64,000 nucleotides of DNA from Biscogniauxia marginata (Eukaryota; Ascomycota; Sordariomycetes; Xylariales; Xylariaceae): contig MU404056.1 of the NCBI GenBank assembly GCA_022695795.1, positions 248,001 to 312,000 on the forward strand. Direction: 5' to 3'. Both the position numbers and the translations under genes were made by a program. The notes below the pieces were generated by a model. That model saw nothing but the letters and a program-made list of their open reading frames with translations. It was not told the DNA's origin and made no database searches. Below are positions 45,963 through 57,850 of the stretch, one piece after another (the stretch's first letter is position 1; the number at the start of each line of letters is the position of its first letter).

Positions 45963-48208
45963 ATGTCAATCTCAGACCAAGAGTACTTATACTCTGCAAG
46001 TAGACCGCTACTTATGCCAACTGATGAAAATACAGCACCCCAAACTCTCGACTTCAATGTAGACGCGGGTAATACTGGTTATGCCTCGGCAGATGACTGC
46101 GGCATGAGTCCGTCGGCTCGTAGGGAATCGGATACGTCAGGATTAGTCCCAAACCCATCCAAATGCTCATTCTCCCAGAGAATTACAGAAGCCTACGACC
46201 ATTCTTCAGCCATACATGGTGGCAATGGAGAGGGTGGGGTTGAAGCCCCTCACTCCAGCAGGAGTGAAGAGCGATTTCCATCTTCAGACCTACACGAAAC
46301 CCCATACACAGAGAGCAGCAAAATATCAATTGAACCTACTTCAAAATCAAAATCACTCTATGACTTCCTCCAGGAAGTTCTACCAAAACCACTAAGCAAG
46401 AAGGAGTGGTATATCTCAGACCGCCGACTAGAAAGCATCTTCACGATAAGTTCGATTAAAGCCGAAATAACTTCTCTATTTAAAAACATATCTGATCAGG
46501 ATAGCGATAGTATTGCAAAGAAAATATGCCCAGAGGAGCGAACAACGTCACGTGAAGGGTATTGCAAAGTATTTGCGGTACTTCTCCTTATCGACAAAGC
46601 AACAAGCATAATTCAATTTATCGAAAAAGGCATTTCCGATCAATTTCTTCCTTTGAAACACGGCCAAGGTGATTGCTTAATAGACAAAGAAAGGTCGAGA
46701 GAACTGAAATTTGACGGATGGGCAGGGATTAGCTATAATAACTTTATAGAATTGCAATGGGGATTCTATCCACAAGTCCTAAGAAAAGATACCAATTCCC
46801 ACAGTGGTATACTTTCGATAAACGCCGAAAGAATTATCCCATGGAAGTTGTCTGACAGTACAAAGTGGGAAACCGCCCATAGTATTGTCACGCAAGTTGA
46901 GATCGACCCTGACTACCACGATTTTGAGACAAAAAATGTATGTCGTTTCAATAACTAGATTGGCTCCTGAATGCAAGCCGAAGCTTACTCTAGCAGGGGA
47001 AACTGTCAAGATTCGCACTAAAGATGTTACATTCACACTTAGCGAAGGACTGTGTGCGAGAGGTTACGGCATTGAAAAGATTCAGCCATAAGAATGACAC
47101 TCAAATCATTCAGCTCTTGAAAGCCTTCACTCATAGGAAGAAAGTCTACCTCCTATTTCCATGGGCAGAAGGCGGAAATCTGAATGATCTATGGAAAAGA
47201 CATTGCGACCCCCCCTTTACAAAAGGAAACATCGTGTGGATGGCTGAACAGTGCCTTGTGATAATAAAAGGCCTTCATCAAATCCATGAGCGTCAGCTCT
47301 TTAATCAAAGTCGACCCAGTGATGCAAGTCAATCATCTGATGAAAGTCAATTATCCGATGAAAGTCCGAGGCAGTTAATTGAACCTGGCAGAAACCTGCC
47401 CGAGGTTAAGTGGGAGTTCGGTCTCCATGGTGATCTCAAGCCACAGAATATCCTATGGTTCACGGAATCTCCCGAGGAGCTGGGGACTGGATCATTGAAA
47501 ATTGCGGACTTCGGGCTCACGCGTTTCAACCGGGAAGAGACCAGGTCAAGGCCACAAGCCTACCAAAGAATTCGTTTTTCCCCAACTTACCGACCACCCG
47601 AAAGTGGAGGACTGGGTAACAATATGGTGAAGATCCCTACTGCTAGGCAATATACTGAGTCCCGCGCTACAGACATTTGGTCTCTTGGCTGTATCTATCT
47701 GGAATTTGTCACCTGGATCATTCTCGGTTGGGATAGAGGATGCTCTGATTTCTCAAAGGCGAGAGACGCTGATGATAGGATCTACGACTCTCGCAGCCGA
47801 CCAAACTGGACGGAAGACAAGTTCTTCAACATACAACATGACCTCTGGATCGGGGGGTATAAAGGAACTGTGAAAAATTCTGTAATCAAGGTAAGAATCT
47901 TAAGAATTCCCATAAAATATCTATACATCTACGATGTTGATATTAAAGCTTCTAAGTGGATCCAGAAACTCCATCAACATCAACGATGTACCCAGTATCT
48001 TCATAATTTTCTGGATCTTATCCAACACAGCATGTTAGTTATTGACCAGACCAAGAGAGCCAAGTCTGGGGAAATAAAACAAGAGCTCCAAAAAATGCTG
48101 GAAGACTGTCGCCAGAGAGAGGGATACGCAGCAGAGCCAGACCCTTGGCCTGAGGGACAGTGGCGTGAGTGGATGAATAGACAGTGGAGCTACGCCTGTT
48201 GCATGTGA
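45963..48208 (+). CDS. Fungal protein kinase with long N-terminal regulatory region
   Basis: Exons 45963-46937, 46994-47890 and 47957-48208 give about 707 residues. The first intron (56 nt) removes three in-frame stops and joins ETKN to QGKLSRFALKML, restoring the ATP-lysine (Lys 335). Kinase elements follow in order: REVTALKRF with the alpha-C Glu (348), LLFPWAEGGNLND at the hinge, and LHGDLKPQNILWF as the catalytic loop (HGD in place of HRD, Asp 472). DFGLTRF (497-499) and YRPPES follow. Residues 1-320 are Ser/Thr-rich at first and then carry a helical fungal module. A Ser-rich insert (SDASQSSDESQLSDES) sits between the hinge and the catalytic loop. The second intron (47891-47956, 66 nt) is in frame with no stop, so it may be retained at times. 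The family is common in filamentous fungi; its targets are unknown. Confidence 0.8.
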
Positions 48209-49633
48209 CTAAATAACAAGGAACGAGCGGTCTCTCGCTGGTGATTACAAGAGATAGGAGGATAGGTAGAGTAGACAAATGCTTATCAGTATGCATCCAG
48301 ATAAAAGATTATACAAGAAAGATACAGGAAAGAGGATGAGGATAGTCATGTAAGCTACCGGCAAGAGAAAATAGCACAGTATATTCACAGGACAAAGATT
48401 CATTCCCATTATATCAATGGTGATATTTCGGGCTCTTCAGTGAAAGGTCGATCTACTTGACCGGATATACACCTTGCCACCAGACTAAAGGTGTTCAAAC
48501 TCGCGGGTATGCGCCAAGACAACTCTGCACTTTTCAAAACAATATTATGCATCTTCTCAACCCGACGGCTGCATCATGCTGTATAACGCTCATATGACTA
48601 TGTAGGAATACCTTTTTGCCATTCGGCTTCCATAAGTTCATTGGGCCATACCCAAGGGCTGTTGTTGGCAGTGGCTATGGCTATGCTGAGAAGGCTGGCT
48701 ACCTCAAGCATAGCCACACTTTCATTGCCCTGTGCTCCTCGCCGGTATTACTGATCAAAATGGAAATTTAATGACATCAACATGATATAAGCCGAGATTT
48801 CAGGGGGTAATTCAGAAGTTATTACCGCGTGTCACCTGACAAGGCTTGGGACCCCACATACTTAGTACTTAGCTATTCCCCACTGTTAGTACAGATAACA
48901 GGTTCCCCATCAAGAATACAACAACCATTGGAACCACACATTTGCATTCCCTGACACCGCGGTTACTACAATTCCTAATTATTACGGTGGTATAAACTCA
49001 GCCGCATGATTCTAGAATAGCACTTCTCATTGTCCATATATTCTCCGTACAATAATTAATTAATACCATGACCGATGCTGGTTATTTATATCAGACTTTA
49101 GTCAATGAGACGCTACTTCTGAACTAGCTCAATAAGAACAAGATGAATTAGGAAATTCCTCCAGAGGGGAAGTGTATTTATGTATGCAATACATGTTACA
49201 ACTTGTGAATTTCTTGTTGCTTAAACTCACAAGTGTCTATAGTAATATTAAAGCCATTTATGACATAACCATGACTTTCATGGCATTTACTTAGTACCGC
49301 CTCCACCACATTATTTTATTATTGTTCTGGTATGAGCATGTATTCAAATCCAAGAATAATGTCAAGTTCGCTGTCTCAGTTCGTCATCACGTGAAAGTGG
49401 CACTTAAACGTTCAGTACTCTAACCGACCAACTCGAACACTTACACTAGTACAATGTTCCGTGGGGGCGACGCAGTTAACCGAGGTTTGCCGAGAGAGGC
49501 GAACAGATTGGCTGCCAGTCTAATATCAACTTGCTTAGGTCCGTACTACATATTAATCATTCACTTGAGTAGCATATTCAATTCACTTCAAGTACATGTG
49601 CTCGATTCGAACCTTGATGATTCATCTCTAAAA
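48209..49633. other. Spacer between kinase and RraA-like gene
   Basis: AT-rich, with nothing recognisable. The frame 49454-49711 runs into the first exon of the next gene, and its upstream part is chance. Confidence 0.5.
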
Positions 49634-50464
49634 ATGGCGTCTGCGGTCACGATTCAGCGACTGCGCGCTTTTTCCAGCTGTGATGTACGTTTCCAAGCCG
49701 CCCTCTCGTGAGAAGAAAACGGGACCTCCAGGCTGGCGTTTCGGTGGCAGCTAACCGAACGGACTACAAGATCGGGGATGCGCTGGTCAAGCTGAAGTAC
49801 CCGTTCGGGGGGTTCCTGGACGGCATCGCCATGTGGTCGCCCGACCGGCGAGCCGGCCCGGCCCGGATCTTCGGCCCGGCGGTCACGGTGAAGATGGTCG
49901 CGGCGGACGACCGCACAGCGCCGTCGCCGCCGCGCCACTTCGCCGACTACAACGAGAAGGGCAAGGTGATGTACGTCCAGCAGCCCAAGGGGCTGTACTC
50001 GGCCTGCTGGGGCGGCCTTATGTCGACCCGGGCCAGCTACCTCGGCGCCGGCGGCGTCGTGATCGACGGCCGAACGAGGGACGTCAACGAGCACCGAGAA
50101 CTGGGCTTCCCGGTATGAGACGGTGTCCTTCTATACGATGCAAATAACTATCGTGTTTTTTTAATACTAATATAATGAAAACGTATTCTAGGTCTTTGCC
50201 CGTGACACGTCAATCCTGGGGTCTAACACGTTCACGAGGGCATCTGAGATCGACGTACCGCTGCAGTTCAAGGACGACCTCTGGGTCAATCCTGGTGACT
50301 ACCTTATAGGTGACGCAGATGGCGTAGTGGTTATTCCCCCTTCGTTGATGGAGTCTGTCGTGGACATATGCCAGGAGCGTGCCGAAATCGACGAGAAGAC
50401 CGTCGAGGCGCTGAAACGAGGGGAGGAGATGGGTCCTACGCTTAAGAGACTGAGGAAGCTGTAG
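49634..50464 (+). CDS. RraA-like aldolase (4-hydroxy-4-methyl-2-oxoglutarate aldolase family)
   Basis: Exons 49634-49684, 49771-50112 and 50192-50464 give 221 residues. The first intron has a GCTAAC branch-like site before its CAAG acceptor. The product matches the RraA/DlpA fold: CDIGDALVKLKYPFGGFLDG at the start, FGPAVTVKM, then YSACWGGLMSTRASYLGAGG, GVVIDGRTRDVNEHRELGFP (the metal- and substrate-binding segment with R-x-R-D), VFARDTS, and NPGDYLIGDADGVVVIPP near the end. Family members cleave 4-hydroxy-4-methyl-2-oxoglutarate or oxaloacetate with a divalent metal; the bacterial relatives that bind RNase E are not expected in fungi. There is no targeting sequence. The middle exon is notably GC-rich against AT-rich flanks. 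The exact substrate is inference. Confidence 0.9.
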
Positions 50465-51198
50465 GGGGGGAATATATACCTGCTTCTATTATATGTCTTT
50501 ATACGAGATAAGCAGTCGTTCTTGTAGCTATTCGAAGAGTAACGGTGATGTATTATATATCTATGTTCTCTACCTAGAGCTCATTCTTCGGGGGTTGAAT
50601 CGTAAGGTGAAAATACTCTCACGTATGAATACATTTGATTTCTTAATATTGTAAGAACATGCAAGGTTCGCATAAGTAGACTATCAAGAGCTTGAACCTT
50701 AGGGTGAAGATATTGTCAACATGCCTGTGAGCTCAAAATCGACGAGGTGACGTCTTCTATTATCGAATACAAGGGCGATGAGATATAATTAACGTCCCCG
50801 TATCTAGCCTTCGGCACAATAGGAGCTGCAGCATTGTGCTATATTCAATATGTGTACATGAGAAACCAACGAATATCGGTGAGTAATTCGGAACACCAAT
50901 TAGCGGTCAATTTTCTATCAAGCTTGCGTTAATATAATCATAAAACCTCGCTAACTAAGAGTGACGTGTATCCCCCTAGCTTTGAACGTAGCAGTAAAAG
51001 CGGGAGTCGTGAAACATGACCAAAGATTAATTGGTGAGTAGGTACCGTTGCGTACAGCTAATATTTTCCTGCCCGTAAATAAATAGCCATCAAACCTCTC
51101 TTCTCATTTTGTACAAAATCCGAGAATGTATAGCGGAGCCTACTCTTCAAGAGGTTCGGACTTGTTTATTTTATCATTTCAAGTAGTGATTACCAACC
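50465..51198. other. Spacer before the small secreted protein gene
   Basis: AT-rich; no coding signal, repeat or RNA gene seen. Confidence 0.5.
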
Positions 51199-52182
51199 AT
51201 GCATTTATTTGCCATCTTCATCATGATAGTCGGCAGTGTCGACTGCTGTCTTACTATGGTAGATATAGCCTGACCTCAGAAAAAGAATATATAGCAACTA
51301 ACGTGACGAAGCGCTTTCCAGGGATTGTCGGAGAACATGACATGGCGCCTCGCCTTACGAATCAACTTAACGAGACCAGTACTCAATTGGCTAGTCGAGG
51401 GATCGTATAGCACCCTCCCAACTACGGATCACCTTTAAGCATATCTGATAATATGAGGTTACCAGGCAAAACTCATCTGCGGCAAGATCGACGATCGGGG
51501 CTTCGCCGACAACAGCCGGATCACCGAGGGCATCCAGTACCTCCGCACCCTGGGGCCTAGCCTGGCACGCGTCGAACCCGGGCCCGCGAGGTGCGATCGC
51601 GTGAGCTGCTCGTGGGACTCGGCCATCTGGCTCTGCAACGACAGGACCGACGTCCTCGGGGTGAACTGGACGGACGTGGCCGACTTCGCCCAGGCCATCC
51701 AGAGTAATTGCCACGGGATGGGGTATAGAATGGCAGGTGAGTAAGCGCTTGTGCGGGCCGGGCCGGTGTAGATCGTTCAGCGTAGAAACTCCCACTTCGT
51801 CCCCAATTTTGGCCGGTTTGGAGATCGAAATCGATAGGCGTGCGAAGGCTAATAATGATGATTACCGGCAGGTCAAGCGGTTAGTATAAGCACTTGGTGA
51901 CAAGACTCCAGAAATCGAGTTTCATTTATCTATGAGTGTCTAGTCCCTTCAAACTTTTAGAACTGGTACTAACCTTCTTTTTGTGTAGTACGTGAGAATA
52001 CTTTCTACCTGCTGAGCCATCCGGTCGAGTCACGTCACTGCACTGTTTCCCCCTGTTAAAAAGCGCAATTATGACGACGTATCTTTGAGTTTATTTGCTG
52101 AATGCTGACATGCTGTAGGTTTGACGACGACCAGGACTGGAATACAGGATGGAACGTGGTTATTGGGGCTAGTGACTGTTGA
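51199..52182 (+). CDS. Possible small secreted cysteine-rich protein, last splice phase unresolved
   Basis: Three coding blocks. 51199-51258 gives a hydrophobic signal-like start (MHLFAIFIMIVGSVDC). 51466-51736 is a GC-rich exon with AKLICGKIDDRGF, then ITEGIQYLRTLG, VSCSWDSAIWLCNDRTDV and VADFAQAIQSNC. 52120-52182 ends in FDDDQDWNTGWNVVIGASDC. The middle and last blocks have the layout of a fungal small secreted family with a CS-x4-AIW-x-CND core and a C-terminal WNV segment. The first join keeps frame. The second does not: donor 51737 leaves phase 1, while the last block needs phase 2. Either a small exon lies in the 380-nt gap, a non-canonical site is used, or the gene is broken. Both apparent introns are long for this genome. 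Function is unknown; an effector-like role is only a guess. Confidence 0.55.
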
Positions 52183-55100
52183 ATAACGGTCACTAGAAGG
52201 TATAGCTGGTAAAGCGGCTTTTTTTTAAACTTGCTCATGAGACTTTGTTTCGTGGATGGTCAGCACTAGATGGAGGGCATAATATGACTGTCTGGCCTTT
52301 GAAACCGTACCTATAATAAAGCCTCCCAGTACTGCCAGTTTTAGACTTGACCAGGATATGTACTAATGATAATACTAGGTTAAGACGCAGAACATGAAAC
52401 ACCTCGTGCTGACTATTCCAATGCTAATCAGTTCATCAAAATAATAACTGAAGTGGTTCGTCAATATGGAGAAACTTTACAAGATTTTTATGTTCAGGTT
52501 CATGGTTCTTTCGAGTTATGTTTACTTCTCAAGTTGGTACCGTATGATGAGACTGATAGACTAAACCCCTCAGCTCTAAGACACGACACACTTAATAAGA
52601 AGAGATGCGAGATACTAATGTCTGACGCCTTGTTTCGACTATCAGACAAGTACTTAAGCGTACCGTAGCTTCTATCATAGTCATTATGTAGCGACGACAA
52701 TATGCAAATATCAATGATGTTATGTAATACCTATGAATAAAGAACTCAGAAACGAATTCTAATAATTTCAGAGGTGTTTTCGAGCCCTGGGCTAACCTCT
52801 GAAGGAACACATCTAGAGAGAAGAGCAAGAGGCGGAGGGCCTGCGAGATGATATATGCAACTCTTTATCAATTCGACCTGCCCAATTAGGATTATAAACA
52901 GTGGCTAACTGAAACCTTTTCCCCTTAAAAAATACATGATTGCTGCGTCGCTCCGGGAGGCCCGCAAAGCGAAGACGCCTAACCTTGACACATTGAGTCT
53001 TCAACGTCGTTATAAGGTTTTTTCTCTCCCCGCCAGGATTTATAGCGGTATTCTATTTATTTTCCGTATATATCTCTTTGGAGTGACTTCATACTACGCG
53101 GGAACTATATAATCTTTTAGACGATACCATTCCTGGCAAGGAGATCGCAAATTACAACACTTAAGTGGATTCGGAAAACCAGCACTATCATAGTGTTAGA
53201 GGAGCTAAAGAGTCACTGCCGGGGAGCCAAGAACGGAACATTCGACTGGGAAGCCTTAAATTGCCAAGTATAAAAGTTAATGGCGCCTAACCTATGTGGA
53301 TCGCTTGAAGGTCCGACTGAACCTCACCCCGACTGGCACGCTAGATCCACTCGATGAGAGCCGCCTCCGTACGAGGTGGGCAAGGGTTGGCGGCCGAGCT
53401 TGCACCGATAAGCAAGTACCTATAGCATTATTTCAAGATGGCTGGGCCATCCCTGGCCGTTTCGAGGATGGCTCACTAGGTATGTAACGCGCCTGGGGAT
53501 AGACCGATTGTCCCTTGCGAGTTGAAAAGTCGGTTTCTTCGACAACATGGATGCTAAAGTTTATTGAGAGCCGAAACAAGAAATCTGCGTATAACTATAT
53601 CATCTACGTCTGCGCAAGAACTTCTTAACCTACACTATTCTCCGTTGTCCGCATTCGTAGAAGAGGCTGTTCGGAACAGAAAGAATGTATGATGGAGACT
53701 GGTAGTTATAATATAGGACCCCATTAGGTGAAGTCAAGTCTAGACGGAGAGGATCGACCGGCAGATCAAAGTGAGCAGGGGCACGGTTGCGATAGGGCTA
53801 GATAGGAGGCACGGTCATACCACATACCAGAAATCTTGCTCCGTCACGAATCATTATTTTCGGTCTTCAATAACAAGAACAATCAAAAACCTTAAACGGG
53901 GAGGAGAAATTTGGCTTCCCAAGCCGCTAGGTCCTAGTGCGGACGACGGTTCTCGGTTTATAGTTCCGTCGGCAATGACGTGAATTTTGAGACTCACCTC
54001 CGCAACGGAATGGCGTTTAACTCTAACCTCTAGTTAGGTACGGTCGGTCCCGTCGGTCGGCCCCGTAGAGAAAGAGTTATTATTATTCTAGAAAGACCGG
54101 GAGGCCTGAGTTATTCTTTTAGAAAGGTTAAATAACGTTGTCGAGTTTAGGTTCGATTCGTATTAGCGCTATTAGTATCTCGCTGGTGCTCTAGAAACTT
54201 GCGGTATATCAGATTTGAGGGATTTCTTAAGAACTAAAGTCATATGAGGTATTGTATAACCTGGCTGCCTGGTGAGTATTGAACGACTACCTAGAGCTGA
54301 TAACCAAGCGGAGCCCGCACAATGTCTTTTAGCTTGACTAGGGGAGTAGCACTTTGAGACTTGGCGTTGGGAGGTTTTACGTTGCCGAGTCCATTTCTAC
54401 ACTATATTGTGGCCCGAGTAACTAGGTAGGATGTTGGGTTCGGGTGAACAACGATAACCCCAGTTACATATCCCCTAGCTTATCAGTGTGTAGCCATCAG
54501 GGGGGGCTATGAGATTTTGCAAGCACCACACACAAATGCCGGAGGTGTGCATGTGGCTCACATCTGCACCAGGATACACGTCAATCCAAGAGACCGAGAA
54601 CAACTAGTACCCACATGATATAAAGTTGAAGTTAAATCTACCTTGACTGACTCGTCAGTTCGATTCAACTAGGCACTAGACTAGCACATCCAAACGGAAA
54701 TACACCGGATACAGGGTAGACTATATTTCATTTCATTTTATTATAAAGTACCTAGGTACCTCACATCGCCTGCCATCGACCTCTAACCTAGTATATAAAC
54801 CCTGTTTTCACGTGTTGAGCCTTTTAAGGTGTGAGGAACTATTGTATCACACTTCGGGTTGGTACCTGACATGATATGTTTAAATCATGAACAAAGTCCG
54901 CGCTAGTTGGACCGACGTACATATATAAACATGCATGCCTTGACCAGCTTCGTGCTTCATAGTGTTGTGTTAGGTAACTCCGAATATCTCTTCGTTCCTC
55001 TAAGCTTCACCCGGAAAACCGGCCAATGCAAACCGGATATGGAGTGGGACAAACACGGAGTTCGTCAGAACAGCGTCAGAAACCGTAGCTTATAAGGCCA

Positions 55101-55969
55101 AGCATCGCCACACTATGTTCGAAGGTGCGACTTGTTCAGTTTAGAGAAGGGGGGAGGAGACAAGACAGAAGAGGCGGAGTGCACGATAAAGAACCTGTTC
55201 GTGTAACCTTATCTGCTTATGTATAATACTCTCATTATATTCTAGGTGACCAAGCAAAAGAGGAGAGAGACAGGGGGGAAACACGCGATATTATACCTAG
55301 ATTCGGTGGGCCCTTTTTTTCTTACGCCATACCAATCATTTGATTTTGATCGTTTATACCCCGTTCAAAGTGTGGAACGCAACGTGAATTGGGCAAATCT
55401 TCCGCCAACACTGTCTTACCAAGGGGCTCGAGCACCGAGGACTTGGCGATCTTCCCCGGGCTGGGCTTGAAACCCCAACACCAGCAGACCAGTCGCATCT
55501 CAAGACTTTGTTAACCAATCCCACGTAAAGTGGATCGGAAGAATCAGTGCGTTATTCATGCAGATCTAGGTAGTATATTAACGACTGCTATGGATCTAGG
55601 TTTTGGCTCTCTCTTCGCTGCGCCTTACGGGCAGAAGGGACTATCACGTGCGCAACCGACTCCCAAACTAGGAGATATCTCCCGGTTTTAGGGCGGGCAA
55701 CGCTCGCGAGTAATAGACGTTGATCATTCAGTATTTGGCTAGCTACCAGCCTTAGCTTAACCAAATCAGGCGTACTTATTTCTTATAACGTCTCCCCCCT
55801 AATCTTGGCTCTTTAGCCAAACTCTCTCTTACACTGACCTCATGTTATCGTTTCTACCTATGTAGTTGCCACAGATTCAGATCATACTTCGATTCTTTTT
55901 CGTGTCACTTCTTCTCGCTAGAAGTACACCGCCGGGGCCTTTTTTCGAGTACGCGGATAGCTGACGAGA
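52183..55969. other. 3.8-kb gene-poor spacer
   Basis: AT-rich in parts, with one coding-like block at 52393-52668 listed separately. Frames at 53296-53487 and 55246-55470 are short and featureless. A TACCTAGGTACCT palindrome-like string lies near 54748-54761. Confidence 0.5.
52393..52668 (+). pseudogene. Isolated exon-like open frame, unknown family
   Basis: One frame stays open for about 90 codons up to a TAG at 52668, and reads as plausible protein (FIKIITEVVRQYGETLQDFY, FELCLLLKLVPYDETDRLNP, then RREILM-like KKRCEILMSDALFRLSDKYL). It has a possible acceptor (CGCAG) just upstream, at 52388-52392. I find no partner exon or clear start, so it may be a remnant of a broken gene. No family recognised. 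Confidence 0.3.
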
Positions 55970-57217
55970 ATGGCAACCGATAAGAATGGCATCCCGCTCT
56001 CTTATTACGAGGCACCGAACAGCCTTCTGGTCATCGACGACAAGACTCATAGCGGCCTCTTGGCCGTCGGGGCCCTTGCCGCAATTTCGGTTCTTTTCAC
56101 GACAGTACTTCTCTGCTTCATCACCTGGCGGATGATCTCTTGGCGATCACACTACACGCGCTCTGTCGGCCGCAACCAGTGCATCGTGCTCATCTACCAG
56201 CTTATTCTCGCCGACTTCATACAATCCCTTGGCTTCTTAATTTCTTTCCATTGGGCAGCAGAGGGCAAGATCATAGGGCCAAATGGAGCTTGCTTCGCAC
56301 AGGGCTGGATGATCCAGGCGGGAGATGTGTCAAGCGCACTTTTTGTCCTGGCCATCGCAGTGCACACAATGTACCAAGTGATGTTTGGAAAGAGCCTTTC
56401 CTACAACTTGTTCATTACTATGATCACGGGTGTTTGGGCAGTCGCTTTGTTGTTGACGTGCCTAGCACCTATTGTTGGGGGACGCTTTGTTTTCATGCGG
56501 GCTGGCGTATGGGTTAGTATACTTTCGAATCTAGCCTTGGTCGCCGCCTCATTAACACCTAGAATAGTGCTGGATAGCTGGGGCTCACGAAGACCTGCGT
56601 CTCCTTCTGCATTATCTGTGGATCTTTATCGTACAATTCGGTTCAATCTTTGTATACTCCGCTGGCTTCATCTACCTATTCCGCGCGAAACGCCCAGGCG
56701 CTATCAGGATCCAGGGAGCTAGTGTCGAAGCCCTCAATAAGGCCTCCAGAGCGATGTTGGCATATGCAATAGTATATACCATTTTAACTCTCCCTCTTGC
56801 GTAAGTTTTCAATTTATCGTTTTTGGCGCTTACCATTCCTAATTATGACATAGGGCCGGGCGGATGGCAAGTATGTCGGGACACGAACCATCTAATGCAT
56901 ACTACTTCTTTGCCGGGTGTCTTTTCACCTCATGTGGCTTTATAGACACCCTCCTATACGCCTTCACCCGTAGAACACTTCTCTTCAACGAACTGGATTT
57001 CGTAGGGCACCATGAGCCTGACCGTAACGATGCACAAGAACCCAATTCTGGGTTTCCTAGACATAACAGTACAGACGATATGCTAGCGGAAACGGGGTTC
57101 GGAAATTTCGGTGGTATCAAGATGGAGAGGACTGTTAAGGTTGAGATGGATGATTTGGGAAGCGAAGGGGGCACGGAGGACAAGTTTCAATATTCGGCAC
57201 AGGCTCATGCAAACTAG
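55970..57217 (+). CDS. Seven-transmembrane receptor, Git3/cAMP-receptor-like GPCR
   Basis: Exons 55970-56512, 56568-56800 and 56854-57217 give 379 residues; introns are 55 and 53 nt, and the joins keep frame. Seven hydrophobic helices can be followed: TM1 at 29-53 (LLAVGALAAISVLFTTVLLCF), TM2 near LIYQLILADFIQSLGFLI, TM3 near SSALFVLAIAVHTMYQ, and TM4 near FITMITGVWAVALLLTC. TM5 is in the second exon (LHYLWIFIVQFGSIFVYSAG), TM6 near AYAIVYTILTLPLAAGRMAS, and TM7 near FFAGCLFTSCGFIDTLLYAF. The LPLAAGRMASM segment at the TM6 end is characteristic of fungal receptors of this class. The cytosolic tail of about 80 residues is acidic and Gly-rich. It likely signals through a heterotrimeric G protein at the plasma membrane in nutrient or carbon sensing (class knowledge); its ligand is unknown. 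Confidence 0.85.
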
Positions 57218-57850
57218 GTAGTTGCATTTTGAATGAACATTATACCCAAAGGTTGGCTTACTAACAACCATTTGAAAAGACGAGAGTACCTACATATACC
57301 AATTTTCCACGAAAGAAAATATCAAAATTGACAACTCTTCTCGCTATTAAGTAGTTCAGCTTGTTTAATTACCTGTTTCCGTGTGAACTAAGTGTAAGAA
57401 GCTTAGGAATATAGATTAACCCTCAGTACTCACACCTTTCAAGGTTAATATTCTGAAGATTTATTACGAGAGGATTAAAATAAAATACAAGGGACAAATA
57501 AAGATAAGAAGAAGAATGATATTATAAAATAATTAAAATGTACTTATATAATACTACTAAGACTTTTTTGTTTTCGTAAAAACTAAACAATAATATTGTT
57601 TATAAATTCTATGAATAGTTATTATAACTAAACTTGTTAGCGAACAAAATATTTAGAGGGCGGAATAATATGACTGTTTATAGGAGAAGGATGTTATATA
57701 TATTTGTACTTTCATCTGCTTTGGCATTAATTCTTCTCTTCGTAACATAAAGACTGCAAAATTGCAAAACAGATATCGATTCAAACTGAGGATACGTACA
57801 AACAAAAATCTCAACAAGTCTTCCAAACGCACTAACGCTCGGCCATCAAA
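57218..57850. other. AT-rich spacer before the zinc-binding protein gene
   Basis: Very AT-rich from 57460 to 57680. No gene or repeat seen. Confidence 0.5.

Noticed and set aside
47024..48208. Kinase start at the internal ATG at 47024
   Set aside because: The spliced upstream exon supplies the ATP-lysine segment and a long fungal N-terminal module in frame.
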